Source: Citrobacter sp. Cu233
GTDB lineage: Bacteria; Pseudomonadota; Gammaproteobacteria; Enterobacterales; Enterobacteriaceae
Reading direction: 5' to 3'
Assembly: GCF_030332225.1 (NCBI RefSeq)
Contig: NZ_JAOWIF010000028.1
Coordinates: forward strand, 62,001-126,000
Length of the DNA stretch: 64,000 bases
Made by a program: the position numbers and the translations under genes. Position 1 is the stretch's first letter. Each line of letters starts with the position of its first letter. The notes below the pieces were generated by a model. That model saw nothing but the letters and a program-made list of their open reading frames with translations. It searched no databases and was not told the DNA's origin. This document shows, piece by piece, positions 54,847 to 64,000 of the stretch.

Positions 54847-56518
54847 ACTTCTGCAGTTTCCGACGTTACGCGGCCTGGTTTCCGGGCCGCAGTCATTATT
54901 AACGCCGTTGCACCTTGGGGCACTTTGCATTGCGCTTGGCGTCCTGACTCCCATCATTGCACTTATCTGGCAAGCTACCCAGTCGGATTTATCGCACTGG
55001 GACAATCTCATTACGTTTGTGCTACCTGCAGCATTAAAAAATACCGTGCTGCTGTTAGCCGGTGTTGCCGTGTTGGTGGGCGTGATTGGCGTAGGCAGCG
55101 CCTGGGCCGTCACAGCATGGGACTTTCCTGGACGTAAGATCCTCAGTTGGGCGTTGCTGCTGCCGCTGGCGATGCCAACCTACATCGTCGCCTTTGCCTG
55201 GCTCGATCTGCTGCATCCGATCGGCCCTCTGCAAACCTTTATCCGCTTCCTGCTGGGCTTTGACAGTCCACGACAATTCCGGCTACCGGATTTGCGTTCG
55301 CTTTCCGGCGCGATTATTTTGCTCGGTTTAGTGCTCTATCCTTACGTCTATCTGACGACCCGTGCTACCTTTATCAGTCAACCGGCCCATTTACTGGAGG
55401 CTGCCCGTACACTGGGATGCAGTGCTGCCGGGACGTTCTTCCGTGTCGCCCTGCCGATGGCGCGCCCGGCACTGGCTGTCGGCATCAGCCTGGCACTTCT
55501 GGAAACGCTTAACGATATTGGTGCATCGGAGTTCCTCGGCGTACAAACGTTAACCGTTACCGTCTACACCACATGGATCTCTCGTTCTGATTTATCCGCC
55601 GCCGCACAAATCGCCTGCATGATGCTGATGTTTATCTTCTTCATTCTGACGCTGGAATTTTACGGGCGCAGAAGGCAAGGATTCAGCAGTCGCAGCCTGC
55701 GGGAAATCCAACCCACTCGTGTGCACGGCTGGCGTGGCTGGCTACTCGGCGCAGTCATTTCGCTACCCGTTATATTGGGCTTTGTGGCCCCGGTTCTCTT
55801 TTTGATGTGGGAAAGTGCCAAACGCTTAGGGGACACGAGCCCACTGTCCGCCTCGTTGCTTTCAGCATTACAAAATACGCTCTTGCTGGCAGCGGGCACC
55901 ACGCTGGTGGTGATTTGCGTCAGCTTGCTGGTGGCCTGGAGCGCACGCCATAGCGCTGCAGACAACGCGATGCCAGGCTTTCGTCGTGGCGTGATGCGTC
56001 TGGCCTCCCTCGGCTATGCCGTTCCCGGAACGATTCTGGCGATTGGTTTTTTGCCTCCAGCTATGGCTGTCGATCGTTGGCTGGCCGACTTACTGGATAT
56101 TCGCGGGTTACCGCTGATGTCTGCCGGTATTTTGTTGGTCATTTGCTGCGCGATGCGCTTCCAGGCAATTGCCATCGGCGCGCTGGACTCCGGTCTGGGC
56201 CGCATCCCGCCGTCACTCGAACAGGCGTCACGCCTGCTCGGCGAAAACGGTGCCGGAACATTTGCCCGCGTTCATTTTCCGTTACTGCGTCCGGCATTAG
56301 TGAGCAGCGCATTGCTGGTTTTTGCCGATGCGATGAAAGAACTGCCAACAACGCTGCTGTTGCGCCCGGTAAATTTCGAAACGCTGGCCACCCTGCTGTA
56401 TGCAGAAGCCGCCCGTGGAACCTATGAAGAAGGCGCAATCGCCGCGCTCCTGATTGTTTTAGCAGGTACACTGCCCGTTATATTGTTGGTGCGTCACCAG
56501 ATGACTCGCCGTGGTTAA
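54830..56518 (+). CDS. Ferric iron ABC transporter permease (FbpB/SfuB-like), TTG start
   Basis: A 562-aa duplicated permease with about twelve helices. The two ATPase-contact EAA motifs are EAARTLGCSAAGTFFRVALP and EQASRLLGENGAGTFARVHF. No ATG is available near the start; the TTG at 54830 overlaps the binding-protein gene by 17 bases, suggesting translational coupling. Confidence 0.92.
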   Translation: MDSINKLLQFPTLRGLVSGPQSLLTPLHLGALCIALGVLTPIIALIWQATQSDLSHWDNLITFVLPAALKNTVLLLAGVAVLVGVIGVGSAWAVTAWDFPGRKILSWALLLPLAMPTYIVAFAWLDLLHPIGPLQTFIRFLLGFDSPRQFRLPDLRSLSGAIILLGLVLYPYVYLTTRATFISQPAHLLEAARTLGCSAAGTFFRVALPMARPALAVGISLALLETLNDIGASEFLGVQTLTVTVYTTWISRSDLSAAAQIACMMLMFIFFILTLEFYGRRRQGFSSRSLREIQPTRVHGWRGWLLGAVISLPVILGFVAPVLFLMWESAKRLGDTSPLSASLLSALQNTLLLAAGTTLVVICVSLLVAWSARHSAADNAMPGFRRGVMRLASLGYAVPGTILAIGFLPPAMAVDRWLADLLDIRGLPLMSAGILLVICCAMRFQAIAIGALDSGLGRIPPSLEQASRLLGENGAGTFARVHFPLLRPALVSSALLVFADAMKELPTTLLLRPVNFETLATLLYAEAARGTYEEGAIAALLIVLAGTLPVILLVRHQMTRRG

Positions 56519-56528
56519 GAGAGCAACA

Positions 56529-57218
56529 ATGTCAGAAATCGCATTACGACTCCAGGACGTGCACGTTGCCTACGGCAACAGCCAGCAACCGGTTCTGACC
56601 GGATTCTCAATGTCGGTACGCAAAGGGGAGATTGCCTGCCTGCTTGGCGCTTCAGGCTGTGGGAAAACAACGGTATTGCGTGCAGTTGCCGGTTTTGAAC
56701 GACTGCAGTGTGGAGAGATCTATGTCTCAGAGCGGCGTATCGCTGGCCCCGGCGTTCATTTGCCGCCGGAAAAACGTCATGTCGGCATGGTCTTTCAGGA
56801 ATACGCCTTATTTCCCCATCTGACAGCACAGCAAAACGTTGCCTTCGGTTTACGGCGTATGCCACGTGAAGCACAGCAGGCCAGAGTGACGGAGCTGTTG
56901 AAAATGGTGGAATTGCACAGTCATGCTAACCATTACCCTCATGAGCTTTCTGGCGGGCAGCAGCAGCGCATCGCATTAGCCCGCGCGCTGGCACCACACC
57001 CAGAAATTTTACTGCTGGATGAGCCCTTCTCCAGCCTGGATAAGCGCACACGCGAGCGCCTTGGTAATGAGGTTCGGGATATTTTACGGGCTGCCGGCCA
57101 GACCGCACTGTTGGTTACCCACAGCGAGCACGAAGCTCAGTTGATGGCGGACCATATCGGTTTTGTGAAAATGGGTCAGTATCAGGTTAAAAAGGCGGCC
57201 CACCATAGCCAGGGCTAA
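56529..57218 (+). CDS. Ferric iron ABC transporter ATPase (FbpC/SfuC-like)
   Basis: About 229 aa. Walker A GASGCGKTT, signature ELSGGQQQRIALARAL, Walker B ILLLDEPFSSLD and the switch histidine THSEHE are all present. The C-terminal regulatory domain of longer FbpC proteins (about 350 aa) is lacking, so it is a short version. The ATG at 56529 has AGAG upstream; the frame also opens six codons earlier at 56511. Confidence 0.93.
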   Translation: MSEIALRLQDVHVAYGNSQQPVLTGFSMSVRKGEIACLLGASGCGKTTVLRAVAGFERLQCGEIYVSERRIAGPGVHLPPEKRHVGMVFQEYALFPHLTAQQNVAFGLRRMPREAQQARVTELLKMVELHSHANHYPHELSGGQQQRIALARALAPHPEILLLDEPFSSLDKRTRERLGNEVRDILRAAGQTALLVTHSEHEAQLMADHIGFVKMGQYQVKKAAHHSQG

Positions 57219-57241
57219 GAAAGAGCCGCGTAGTGACATCG

Positions 57242-58168
57242 CTAATGTGTCTGCATCAGACTGATATTTACCGGCATCCCGGAACGGCGTTCCAGTGCCT
57301 GATTCCCACGATTTACATCCACGTCATTCCCGCTGATAAATGTACGCAAAACGGGGGTGACGGGCAACGGAACCTTTCTGTCAGATTCATATTCGGAGCG
57401 ATTGCGGGACAGCGGTTCATGAACTTCAACCCAATGGCTACCGTCTGGCTCGGTGCTGAATTTTACCGGTCGGTCAATAATCTGAACACGCGTGCCAACC
57501 GGCACAGTATCAAACAGGTATTTGATGTCGTCATTACGCAGACGGATGCAGCCCTGGCTCACGCGTAACCCAATACCGAAGTTGGCGTTAGTACCATGAA
57601 TGGCGTACAACCTGCCGATATAGATCGCGTACAGTCCCATCGGATTGTCTGGCCCGGCAGGCACAAATGCCGGTAAGCTTTCCCCACGAGCAGCATACTC
57701 CCGTCGGGTATTTGCCGTGGGCGTCCAGCTTGGTGCTTCCTGTTTACGTTCGACCGCCGTGACCCAGTTGCGCGGAGTTTCCCTCCCGGCCTGCCCAATA
57801 CCAATAGGTAACACCTCTACCGTATTAGCACCCTCAGGGTAATAATACAGCCGCATTTCTGCGACGTTGATAACGATGCCTTCGCGTATGGTATCAGGCA
57901 ATATCAATTGTTGTGGCACCACCAGTGTGGAGCCCGGCTTCGGCAGAAATACATCCACACCAGGATTGGCTTCGAGCATATTGCTCAATCCCTGTCCATA
58001 CTGTGCGGCAAAAGCCTCCAGGGGCTGCGTGTTACCAGCGGGAATCGTTATCGTCAGAGGGCTTCCGACCAGGCGGCTGCCCTCAGGAGGCAAGGGGTAG
58101 CTCACCGCCTGCGATCCCTGACTCGCGAGCAGCATAACAAGAGCACACAGCAGTTTTACACGACGCAT
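57242..58168 (-). CDS. erfK: L,D-transpeptidase LdtA (ErfK)
   Basis: A 308-aa periplasmic enzyme (E. coli 310). The signal peptide ends at SQAVS. A LysM-like region (residues ~35-85) is followed by the YkuD domain with [23 protein letters not shown], catalytic Cys207. It attaches Braun lipoprotein to peptidoglycan. It lies directly downstream of cobT as in E. coli and converges on the iron transporter with a 24-base gap. Confidence 0.96.
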   Translation of the reverse strand: MRRVKLLCALVMLLASQGSQAVSYPLPPEGSRLVGSPLTITIPAGNTQPLEAFAAQYGQGLSNMLEANPGVDVFLPKPGSTLVVPQQLILPDTIREGIVINVAEMRLYYYPEGANTVEVLPIGIGQAGRETPRNWVTAVERKQEAPSWTPTANTRREYAARGESLPAFVPAGPDNPMGLYAIYIGRLYAIHGTNANFGIGLRVSQGCIRLRNDDIKYLFDTVPVGTRVQIIDRPVKFSTEPDGSHWVEVHEPLSRNRSEYESDRKVPLPVTPVLRTFISGNDVDVNRGNQALERRSGMPVNISLMQTH

Positions 58169-58252
58169 CTTTTTCCTTTCCTTCGTCGCAACAGATATCC
58201 GTTAAGTATAGCTTTTTTATCTGTTTTAGGGGGTTACGACGAGAATGCACAT

Positions 58253-58276
58253 AAAAAGCCCCGCCATAAAGCGGGG
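58253..58276 (-). terminator. Terminator of the cobalamin operon
   Basis: On the minus strand CCCCGC / GCGGGG with a five-base loop, followed by CTTTTT, begins about 10 bases after the cobT stop. Confidence 0.88.
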
Positions 58277-58286
58277 TCGTGAGCGG

Positions 58287-59351
58287 CTACGCTTCTTTGC
58301 CATCCGGTAATACAATATTACTGGCAGCTAACTGCCCCATATTGCTATACATCGCGCAGGCTGCTTCAACAATGGGCATCGCCAGCGCGGCACCACTGCC
58401 TTCGCCTAAACGCATTCCCATGTTGAGATACGGCTCCAGTTCCAGGTGCGCCAGTGCAGTACGAGCGCCCTTCTCGGCGGAGAAATGCGACGGGATCAGA
58501 TAAGGTTTAATCTCCGGCGCTATCTGACAAGCAGCCAGTGCCGCTGAATAAGACAGAAAACCATCCAGGATGACCGGCAGACCACAAGACGCCGCCCCCA
58601 ACATCACCCCCGCCATACCGACAAGATCAAAACCACCCACTTTTGCCAGCACATCAATACCATCACGGCTGTCCGGCTGGTTGACGGCAATGGCCCGGCG
58701 AACAACATCGACCTTATTTCCTACCCTCGAGAGCGGAAGGTTAGCACCAATACCCACCACATCCTCTGCATCGCTACCGGTTAACACACTGACAATCGCC
58801 GCCGCAGGAGTGGTGTTTGCCATGCCAAGCTCACCGACGCCAAACAACGTTACACCATCATTCGCCAGCTCTCGGGTATACCGAATCACTTCCAGCAGTA
58901 GCTCTTCGGCCTGTGAGCGACGCATTGCCGGCCCTTGCGCAATATTGCCGCAACCGCGCGCTACGCGCATGTTCACTACGCCAGGAATGGGTTCGGCGTC
59001 AATTCCCACATCAATCACATGCACCTTTGCGCCAGCCTGAGCGGCCAGCACGCAGACGCCGGTCGTTCCGCGCGTCATATTGTCCGCCTGAATCGCCGTA
59101 ACGATCTTAGGCGAAACAGCAACACCTTCATCCCACACGCCGTGGTCGGCGCACATCACCAGCATCGCTTTTCCCCCAACATGTGGCACGCCTTTCAGGC
59201 CTGGCATACCGGCCAGTTGCACAGCGAGAGATTCGAGTCGCCCAAGACTTCCCGGCGGCTTAAGCAGGCCATCAATATGTTGCTGCGCGCGCAGCATTGC
59301 AGCGCTATCGGGTGAAGGGATCGCGTGAAGTAAAGAGGATAAAGTCTGCAT
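58287..59351 (-). CDS. cobT: Nicotinate-nucleotide:DMB phosphoribosyltransferase CobT
   Basis: A 354-aa protein (Salmonella 356). The phosphate-binding region and the catalytic-Glu motif [12 protein letters not shown] are present. It activates 5,6-dimethylbenzimidazole to alpha-ribazole phosphate for the nucleotide loop of B12. Last gene of the operon, followed by a terminator. Confidence 0.97.
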   Translation of the reverse strand: MQTLSSLLHAIPSPDSAAMLRAQQHIDGLLKPPGSLGRLESLAVQLAGMPGLKGVPHVGGKAMLVMCADHGVWDEGVAVSPKIVTAIQADNMTRGTTGVCVLAAQAGAKVHVIDVGIDAEPIPGVVNMRVARGCGNIAQGPAMRRSQAEELLLEVIRYTRELANDGVTLFGVGELGMANTTPAAAIVSVLTGSDAEDVVGIGANLPLSRVGNKVDVVRRAIAVNQPDSRDGIDVLAKVGGFDLVGMAGVMLGAASCGLPVILDGFLSYSAALAACQIAPEIKPYLIPSHFSAEKGARTALAHLELEPYLNMGMRLGEGSGAALAMPIVEAACAMYSNMGQLAASNIVLPDGKEA

Positions 59352-59375
59352 AAGGGTTCCAGTATGTTGACTGAC

Positions 59376-60119
59376 TCAAAGAAGAGCCAGCAGGAAAACC
59401 AACTCGCCAAGTTCAATGGCCGCACCCAGCGTATCGCCGGTTTGCCCACCTAACGTGCGTTTTAATAACTGCCCAAGAATGAAGATCGCCACCAACGTAA
59501 CGACCAGTGCTGCCACACCGCGCATGCCAGGAAGCAGGACGGCCGCAAGGATCGCCGTGAGCCCCAACGTGACACATGTCTGTCGTCCGGTAACTTTACC
59601 AATAAAGACATTTCCCAGCCCTTCTTCGCGGGCATAGCGGTGTCGATACATCAGCAAAACAGCGGTACCCCGCCCAGCGACGCAGGCTGCAGCCAGTGCT
59701 GCCAGCATCGGAGTTCCGCGCAGCGCCAGTTCGCTCACCACCAGCACTTTGGCCAGTAGCACAAAGATCAGTGCCAGCCCGCCATGGGTCCCGAGTCGAC
59801 TGTCGCGCATGATTTCCAGCATCCGTTCGCGTCGACGTGCAGAAAAAATGCCGTCACAGGTATCCGCCAGTCCATCAAGGTGAAAACCGCCAGTCAGCAG
59901 CGCCAGCGCCAGCACAGCAAACAGGGCGGCCAGAGGAATACCACACCAGGATTGCAGCACCATAAAGACCAGTCCCGTCAACCCACCCAGCACAACACCT
60001 ATAAGGGGGAACATAACGATGCCGCGTGAATAATGCTCGAAATCCAGCCCTTGCGACCAACGCGTTGGAACGGGCAAACGACTGATAAAAGAGAGCATTG
60101 CCCAGAACAACTTACTCAT
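59376..60119 (-). CDS. cobS: Cobalamin synthase CobS
   Basis: A 247-aa inner-membrane protein with six or so helices and the DGLADTCDG motif (Mg-binding, CDP-alcohol-type). It joins AdoCbi-GDP and alpha-ribazole (phosphate). It overlaps cobU by 4 bases. Confidence 0.97.
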   Translation of the reverse strand: MSKLFWAMLSFISRLPVPTRWSQGLDFEHYSRGIVMFPLIGVVLGGLTGLVFMVLQSWCGIPLAALFAVLALALLTGGFHLDGLADTCDGIFSARRRERMLEIMRDSRLGTHGGLALIFVLLAKVLVVSELALRGTPMLAALAAACVAGRGTAVLLMYRHRYAREEGLGNVFIGKVTGRQTCVTLGLTAILAAVLLPGMRGVAALVVTLVAIFILGQLLKRTLGGQTGDTLGAAIELGELVFLLALL

Positions 60120-60661
60120 TTAATTTTGACTCCAATTCCTGATACCACCAGCCAGACCTCATCAGCTGCCGCCGCCAGGCGTTGGTTAACACGTCCGGCA
60201 ATATCGCGAAAATGCCGAGCCAGACGGTTCTCCGGAACGATCCCCATCCCCACTTCGTTTGTCACCAAAACGACCGTTGCCGGACAGCGCTGACAGGCCT
60301 CAATCAGCGTACGGATCTCCTCCTCAATGGCGCGCTCCATCGCCGCGTAATCCCAGCCGTCAGGATTGCTATCGCCACCCAGAGCAAACAGCAGATTGGT
60401 CACCATCGTGGTGATGCATTCTAGCAAAATCGCCTCATGCGGATTGTTCGCCGCCGTGATCAGCTCATCAAGATGTTGCCAACGCTCAGCAGTACGCCAG
60501 TGCGCGGGACGCCCATCGCGATGGTGCTGAATTCGTGCTGCCATCTCCTCATCAAAAATCTGCGATGTGGCGATATACAGCACCTGCGGGGAATCTGCAA
60601 TTAACGCTTCCGCATGTCGACTTTTGCCGCTACGGGCACCGCCAGTCACCAGAATCATCAT
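60116..60661 (-). CDS. cobU: Adenosylcobinamide kinase/guanylyltransferase CobU
   Basis: A 181-aa protein with the P-loop GGARSGKS (residues 7-14), the HHRDGRP guanylylated-histidine region and [19 protein letters not shown]. It makes AdoCbi-GDP. It overlaps cbiP by 4 bases (ATGA). Confidence 0.97.
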   Translation of the reverse strand: MMILVTGGARSGKSRHAEALIADSPQVLYIATSQIFDEEMAARIQHHRDGRPAHWRTAERWQHLDELITAANNPHEAILLECITTMVTNLLFALGGDSNPDGWDYAAMERAIEEEIRTLIEACQRCPATVVLVTNEVGMGIVPENRLARHFRDIAGRVNQRLAAAADEVWLVVSGIGVKIK

Positions 60662-62178
60662 ACGGACTCCCGGTGCTGATGCATGATGGTATAAATTTTC
60701 TCAATATCGATGTGTTGCCGCATCGCATCCGCCAGCAGATCAAACTGCTGCGATTTATATTGCGCGTATTGGAAGGTGGAATCCAGCGCGGTTAGCCCTT
60801 TGCGTTCACGCAGGCCGTTGACCAACGCACGGGTGAATTCATCACTGTCAAACAGACCGTGCAGATAGGTACCCAATACCAGTCCGTCTGAGCTCACCGC
60901 ACCATCAGCCATAACACCACCGTTTTTATGCAGCGTCATGACGGGCTGGCAGTCATCTGTTAATTGCGTTTCACCCATATGAATTTCATAGCCGCGTACG
61001 GATAACTTCGCCACACCCGCCAGCCAGTCAGGCAGTGTGGAAGACATCACCCCTGCCACCTGGGTCGTCGTTTTATGCTGGGCAAAATGGGTCACGATAT
61101 TCAGCAGTCCGAGCCCCGGCAGCGTGCCGAGTCCTGACTCCACATCATCAATGATGGTGTCTCCGAGCATCTGATAGCCACCGCAAATTCCGATTACCGG
61201 TACACGCTGACGGTGTAATTGCAACACGCCGTGGGCTATACCGCTTTCACGTAACCAGACCAGATCGCCCAACGTATTTTTACTGCCCGGCAGAATCACC
61301 AGATCGGCTCCCGCCAGCTCCTCCGGGTGGCGCACATAGCGCACACGAACATCCGGTTGAGCAGCAAGCGCGTTGAAGTCAGTAAAGTTAGAGATATGTG
61401 GCAGTTGGACTACGGCTATCTCAATATCTCGCTTATCCGTGCGTACGTACTTCCCTTTTTGCAGTGCGACGCCATCCTCATCTTCGAGGTCCACATCCAG
61501 CCATGGCATCACGCCCAACACCGGAACGCCGGTCAGCGCCTCAATTTGTTCAATGCCGGAGTACAACAATGCCACGTCACCGCGAAACTTGTTGATGATG
61601 ACCCCTTTGACTCTGGCGCGCTCATGGTCGTGCAACAGCGCCAGTGTGCCGTAAATGGAGGCAAACACCCCACCGCGATCGATATCCGCCACCAGGACGA
61701 CCGGGCAGCGCGCCATCTCCGCCATCCCCATATTCACGATATCGCGATCGCGCAGGTTGATTTCTGCCGGGCTTCCCGCCCCTTCCAGCACGACAACATC
61801 GAACTCCTGTGCCAAACTGTTATAAACTGAAATAATCTGTTCACGCAGCCGCGGTTTGTACTCGTGGTAACTGACCGCATCCATATCAGTTGCCACTTTG
61901 CCCATCAACACGACCTGAGCTTTACGATCGCTGGTCGGTTTAAGTAGCACAGGGTTCATGCGCACATCCGGCGTTATCCCTGCCGCCTCAGCCTGAAATA
62001 TTTGCGCGCGCCCCATCTCCTTTCCCTCCGGCGTGATGCCCGAGTTCAACGCCATGTTCTGCGATTTGAACGGCGCGGTACGCAATCCATCCTGATAAAA
62101 AATACGACACAGCCCGGCGACGAGTACGCTTTTGCCAACATCAGATGCCGTTCCCTGCAACATTATTGCCTGCGTCAT
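60658..62178 (-). CDS. cbiP: Cobyric acid synthase CbiP
   Basis: A 506-aa glutamine amidotransferase. The N-terminal synthetase domain has the TASDVGKS P-loop-like motif; the C-terminal GATase domain has [12 protein letters not shown] with the active Cys and GTYLHGLFD with the His. It amidates four corrin side chains. It overlaps cbiO by 4 bases. Confidence 0.97.
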   Translation of the reverse strand: MTQAIMLQGTASDVGKSVLVAGLCRIFYQDGLRTAPFKSQNMALNSGITPEGKEMGRAQIFQAEAAGITPDVRMNPVLLKPTSDRKAQVVLMGKVATDMDAVSYHEYKPRLREQIISVYNSLAQEFDVVVLEGAGSPAEINLRDRDIVNMGMAEMARCPVVLVADIDRGGVFASIYGTLALLHDHERARVKGVIINKFRGDVALLYSGIEQIEALTGVPVLGVMPWLDVDLEDEDGVALQKGKYVRTDKRDIEIAVVQLPHISNFTDFNALAAQPDVRVRYVRHPEELAGADLVILPGSKNTLGDLVWLRESGIAHGVLQLHRQRVPVIGICGGYQMLGDTIIDDVESGLGTLPGLGLLNIVTHFAQHKTTTQVAGVMSSTLPDWLAGVAKLSVRGYEIHMGETQLTDDCQPVMTLHKNGGVMADGAVSSDGLVLGTYLHGLFDSDEFTRALVNGLRERKGLTALDSTFQYAQYKSQQFDLLADAMRQHIDIEKIYTIMHQHRESV

Positions 62179-62990
62179 GACGCCTCCTTCAGTGCGTTCT
62201 TTCGCATACAGCTAAAAAATTCAGCCTCTGTTTTACACAGCGGGAAACCCAGCTCGGTGTGCAATTTCACCAGCCATGGCTGAGTTAACCCGGCTTGTTC
62301 AATAAGATCGGTACGGGCGAACACGTCACCCGGCGTACCGTGCGTCAGCACTTCTCCGCGACGTAAAACGTACACCGCATCGCTGACTTCATAGATGAGA
62401 TCAATATCATGGCTGGAAATAACCACATGATTTCCTTGCGCCACAATACGTTTGATAATTTCAATCATCTGCGTACGCCCTGATGGGTCGAGACCGGCGG
62501 TGGGTTCATCCAATAACAAATACTGCGCCTGCAGCACCAGCGCCCCCGCAATCGCCACGCGTTTTTTTTGTCCGTGGCTGAGACACTGAATGGGCTGATG
62601 GCGAAAATGTTGCGCATCGACCAACGTCAAGGCATCGTCCACCCGACGGGCAATTTCAGCTTCGTCCACGCCCAGATTACGCAGGCTAAACGCGATGTCA
62701 CTGTCGATGTCGGTATAAAAGATTTGCTGATCGGGGTCCTGAAATACCGTTGCCACCTGCTGACGTAGCGCCAGCAGTCCGCGCTTGCTGTAATCCAGTG
62801 GTTTTCCTTGCCACATCACCGCCCCCTGTTGTGGGCGCAGTAAACCGCTCAGGTTCATAAACAGCGTGGACTTCCCGCAGCCATTGGCCCCCACCAGTCC
62901 GGTGACAGCATGTTGAGAAAAGTCCAGCGTTAGCCCTTTGAGAATCGGGTCATCCTGGTAGCGAAACCAAAGCGCTGAGGTGGCAAGCAT
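62175..62990 (-). CDS. cbiO: Cobalt ECF transporter ATPase CbiO
   Basis: A 271-aa ABC ATPase: Walker [10 protein letters not shown], signature [14 protein letters not shown], Walker [13 protein letters not shown], switch His ISSHDID. With CbiM, CbiN and CbiQ it forms the energy-coupling-factor cobalt importer that supplies the corrin ring. Confidence 0.97.
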   Translation of the reverse strand: MLATSALWFRYQDDPILKGLTLDFSQHAVTGLVGANGCGKSTLFMNLSGLLRPQQGAVMWQGKPLDYSKRGLLALRQQVATVFQDPDQQIFYTDIDSDIAFSLRNLGVDEAEIARRVDDALTLVDAQHFRHQPIQCLSHGQKKRVAIAGALVLQAQYLLLDEPTAGLDPSGRTQMIEIIKRIVAQGNHVVISSHDIDLIYEVSDAVYVLRRGEVLTHGTPGDVFARTDLIEQAGLTQPWLVKLHTELGFPLCKTEAEFFSCMRKNALKEAS

Positions 62991-62998
62991 ACTTTTCC

Positions 62999-63679
62999 TT
63001 ACAGGTGAAAATCACCCTGATACAGTTTGATATCCAGTGTGGTGGTCATTTGCTGATAACGGATCAACACGCGGGTAAACAATAATCCCACCAGCATCGC
63101 CAGAGAGCGATAGCCCAACGGCAAGCTACGATAACCAAAACGCAGCGTTTGTGCGCGATGAATGGCGAGTGCCTCGTCTAACAGAATAAAAATAAATCGC
63201 CAGGTCAGCAGAATAAGCTCTGTCATCAGTCGTGGAACATGTGCACGTTTGAGCAGAATAATTAACTGCGGAAACGGTAAATTCAGCACCAGCCAGAACG
63301 TTGCAGCCAGCGCCGCAAGGCTTCGCCAGAACGTTTCATTGGCTGTGTGAATGCCCGATGAAGTGATCCCCAGCCAGAAACTGCCCACGGGTACGCTGGC
63401 CAGTAAGGTATGCGGGTCGCGGCTGACGCTAAACAAAATCGTCACGACGCCCACCAGCAGAAAGCCAAACGGTAACGCCATCCAACGACACCAGCGCCAG
63501 AAAGAAACCCTCAGCAGCCAGCAACTGAGCGCCGCTACCAGCAACATCTCGATACCCTGCCCCAGCGGGGGCAGAGTAAAGGCCAGAATCATCATCACCA
63601 GCCAGAGCAAGAATTTTCGCTGCGGTGAGACATGAAACCAGCGACTCTGGTAGCTCAGCCTGTCAAGCCCGGTCATCAC
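62999..63679 (-). CDS. cbiQ: Cobalt ECF transporter transmembrane protein CbiQ
   Basis: A 226-aa membrane protein with five or so helices and the two Ala-Arg-Gly-type coupling-helix regions of EcfT proteins (RAQTLRFGYRSL). Begins inside the end of cbiN (17-base overlap). Confidence 0.95.
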   Translation of the reverse strand: MMTGLDRLSYQSRWFHVSPQRKFLLWLVMMILAFTLPPLGQGIEMLLVAALSCWLLRVSFWRWCRWMALPFGFLLVGVVTILFSVSRDPHTLLASVPVGSFWLGITSSGIHTANETFWRSLAALAATFWLVLNLPFPQLIILLKRAHVPRLMTELILLTWRFIFILLDEALAIHRAQTLRFGYRSLPLGYRSLAMLVGLLFTRVLIRYQQMTTTLDIKLYQGDFHL

Positions 63680-63944
63680 GGCGCTGCCTGCCCTTGGTAT
63701 AACCCAGGATATAGAAAATCACGGCAGCTCCCAGCGAACCCTGTAGCGTAAACAGCAGGCTTTCAATTTCGCCGCTTGCAGGTTCATACAATGGCTGGAA
63801 CCACGGCTCATAATGTGGTGCGATAGCCTGAATCTGGCTTTCCGCTTCACCGTCTGAACCGCCGTATTCTCCGCCGTGGTTGATGAAAAACGGCAGGACC
63901 ACCAGCGCAACGACCATCCCTAATAAAATCAGCGTCTTTTTCAT
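63663..63944 (-). CDS. cbiN: Cobalt transporter accessory subunit CbiN
   Basis: A 93-aa protein with two membrane helices (LILLGMVVALVVLPFFI and LGAAVIFYILGY) and an acidic periplasmic loop (GEYGGSDGEAESQ). It helps load Co2+ into CbiM. It starts 2 bases after cbiM. Confidence 0.95.
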   Translation of the reverse strand: MKKTLILLGMVVALVVLPFFINHGGEYGGSDGEAESQIQAIAPHYEPWFQPLYEPASGEIESLLFTLQGSLGAAVIFYILGYTKGRQRRDDRA

Positions 63945-63946
63945 CG

Positions 63947-64000
63947 TTAATGTCCTTGTGCGGTAATCAACTGGCGTTTGGTTAACTGGTCATAAATCAT
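63947..64000 (-). CDS. cbiM: CbiM, C-terminal end only
   Basis: The last 17 codons read MIYDQLTKRQLITAQGH and end in TAA at 63947-63949, just before cbiN. The assignment comes from operon order (cbiM-cbiN-cbiQ-cbiO); the gene continues beyond the window. Confidence 0.75.
   Translation of the reverse strand: MIYDQLTKRQLITAQGH

Noticed and set aside
30476..57242. A second att site (direct repeat of the tRNA-Asn 3' end) closing the island
   Set aside because: I scanned the intergenic stretches by eye and saw no convincing copy of the CAGTCAGAGGAGCCA end. A computed repeat search is needed, so no att site is listed.

Overview
The window reads as a chromosomal segment of an enterobacterium close to Citrobacter/Salmonella/Escherichia. 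The housekeeping block ndh-ycfP-nagZ-thiK-lpoB-ycfL-hinT-fhuE and the anaerobic cobalamin genes cobT-cobS-cobU-cbiP-cbiO-cbiQ-cbiN-(cbiM) are close to E. coli/Salmonella proteins that I know. The cbi genes argue against E. coli, and Citrobacter is my best guess. That is an inference from gene content, not a computed identification.

Left part (1-20.5 kb): a compact type III secretion system (T3SS) of the SPI-1/Ysa/Mxi-Spa class. A long leftward operon carries a pilotin-like lipoprotein, an InvF-type AraC regulator, a 77-codon ORF, secretin SctC, gatekeeper SctW, a 99-codon ORF, export gate SctV, an InvB-type chaperone, ATPase SctN, SctO, SctP, SctQ (with a likely internal start giving SctQ-C), SctR, SctS and the first codons of SctT at the window edge. 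A divergent operon encodes the basal body and needle (SctD, SctF, SctI, SctJ, SctK, SctL). A bidirectional terminator separates it from a converging chaperone-SctE-SctB translocator operon. An orphan 307-aa gene beside it is a candidate effector. No needle-tip (SipD/IpaD-type) gene is visible.

Middle-left (20.6-30.5 kb): core genes for respiration (ndh, with a perfect FNR box), peptidoglycan recycling and synthesis (nagZ, lpoB), thiamine salvage (thiK), hinT and the siderophore receptor fhuE. Two tRNA-Asn genes in opposite orientation flank yeeO. In E. coli fhuE and the asn tRNA cluster are about 20 map minutes apart, so their adjacency here marks a rearrangement.

Accessory region (30.5-57.2 kb): it begins with a decayed P4-type integrase just past a tRNA-Asn. 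It then holds a LuxR-type regulator, a CSS-EAL phosphodiesterase, a large autotransporter, a RidA / PAS-HTH regulator / PhzF / BrnQ cluster, a decaying ynbA-acyltransferase-ynbC-ynbD operon, a YiaA paralogue, a YidX-like lipoprotein, a YeeJ-like inverse autotransporter, a tautomerase-MFS-LysR group and a Fur-box-preceded ferric iron ABC transporter.

Right part (57.2-64 kb): erfK/ldtA (L,D-transpeptidase) and the 3' end of the cobalamin operon, with translationally overlapping genes ending in a terminator after cobT.

The parts most likely to hold something undescribed are the two small extra ORFs in the T3SS operon, the unusual translocator pair without a tip protein, and the orphan candidate effector.
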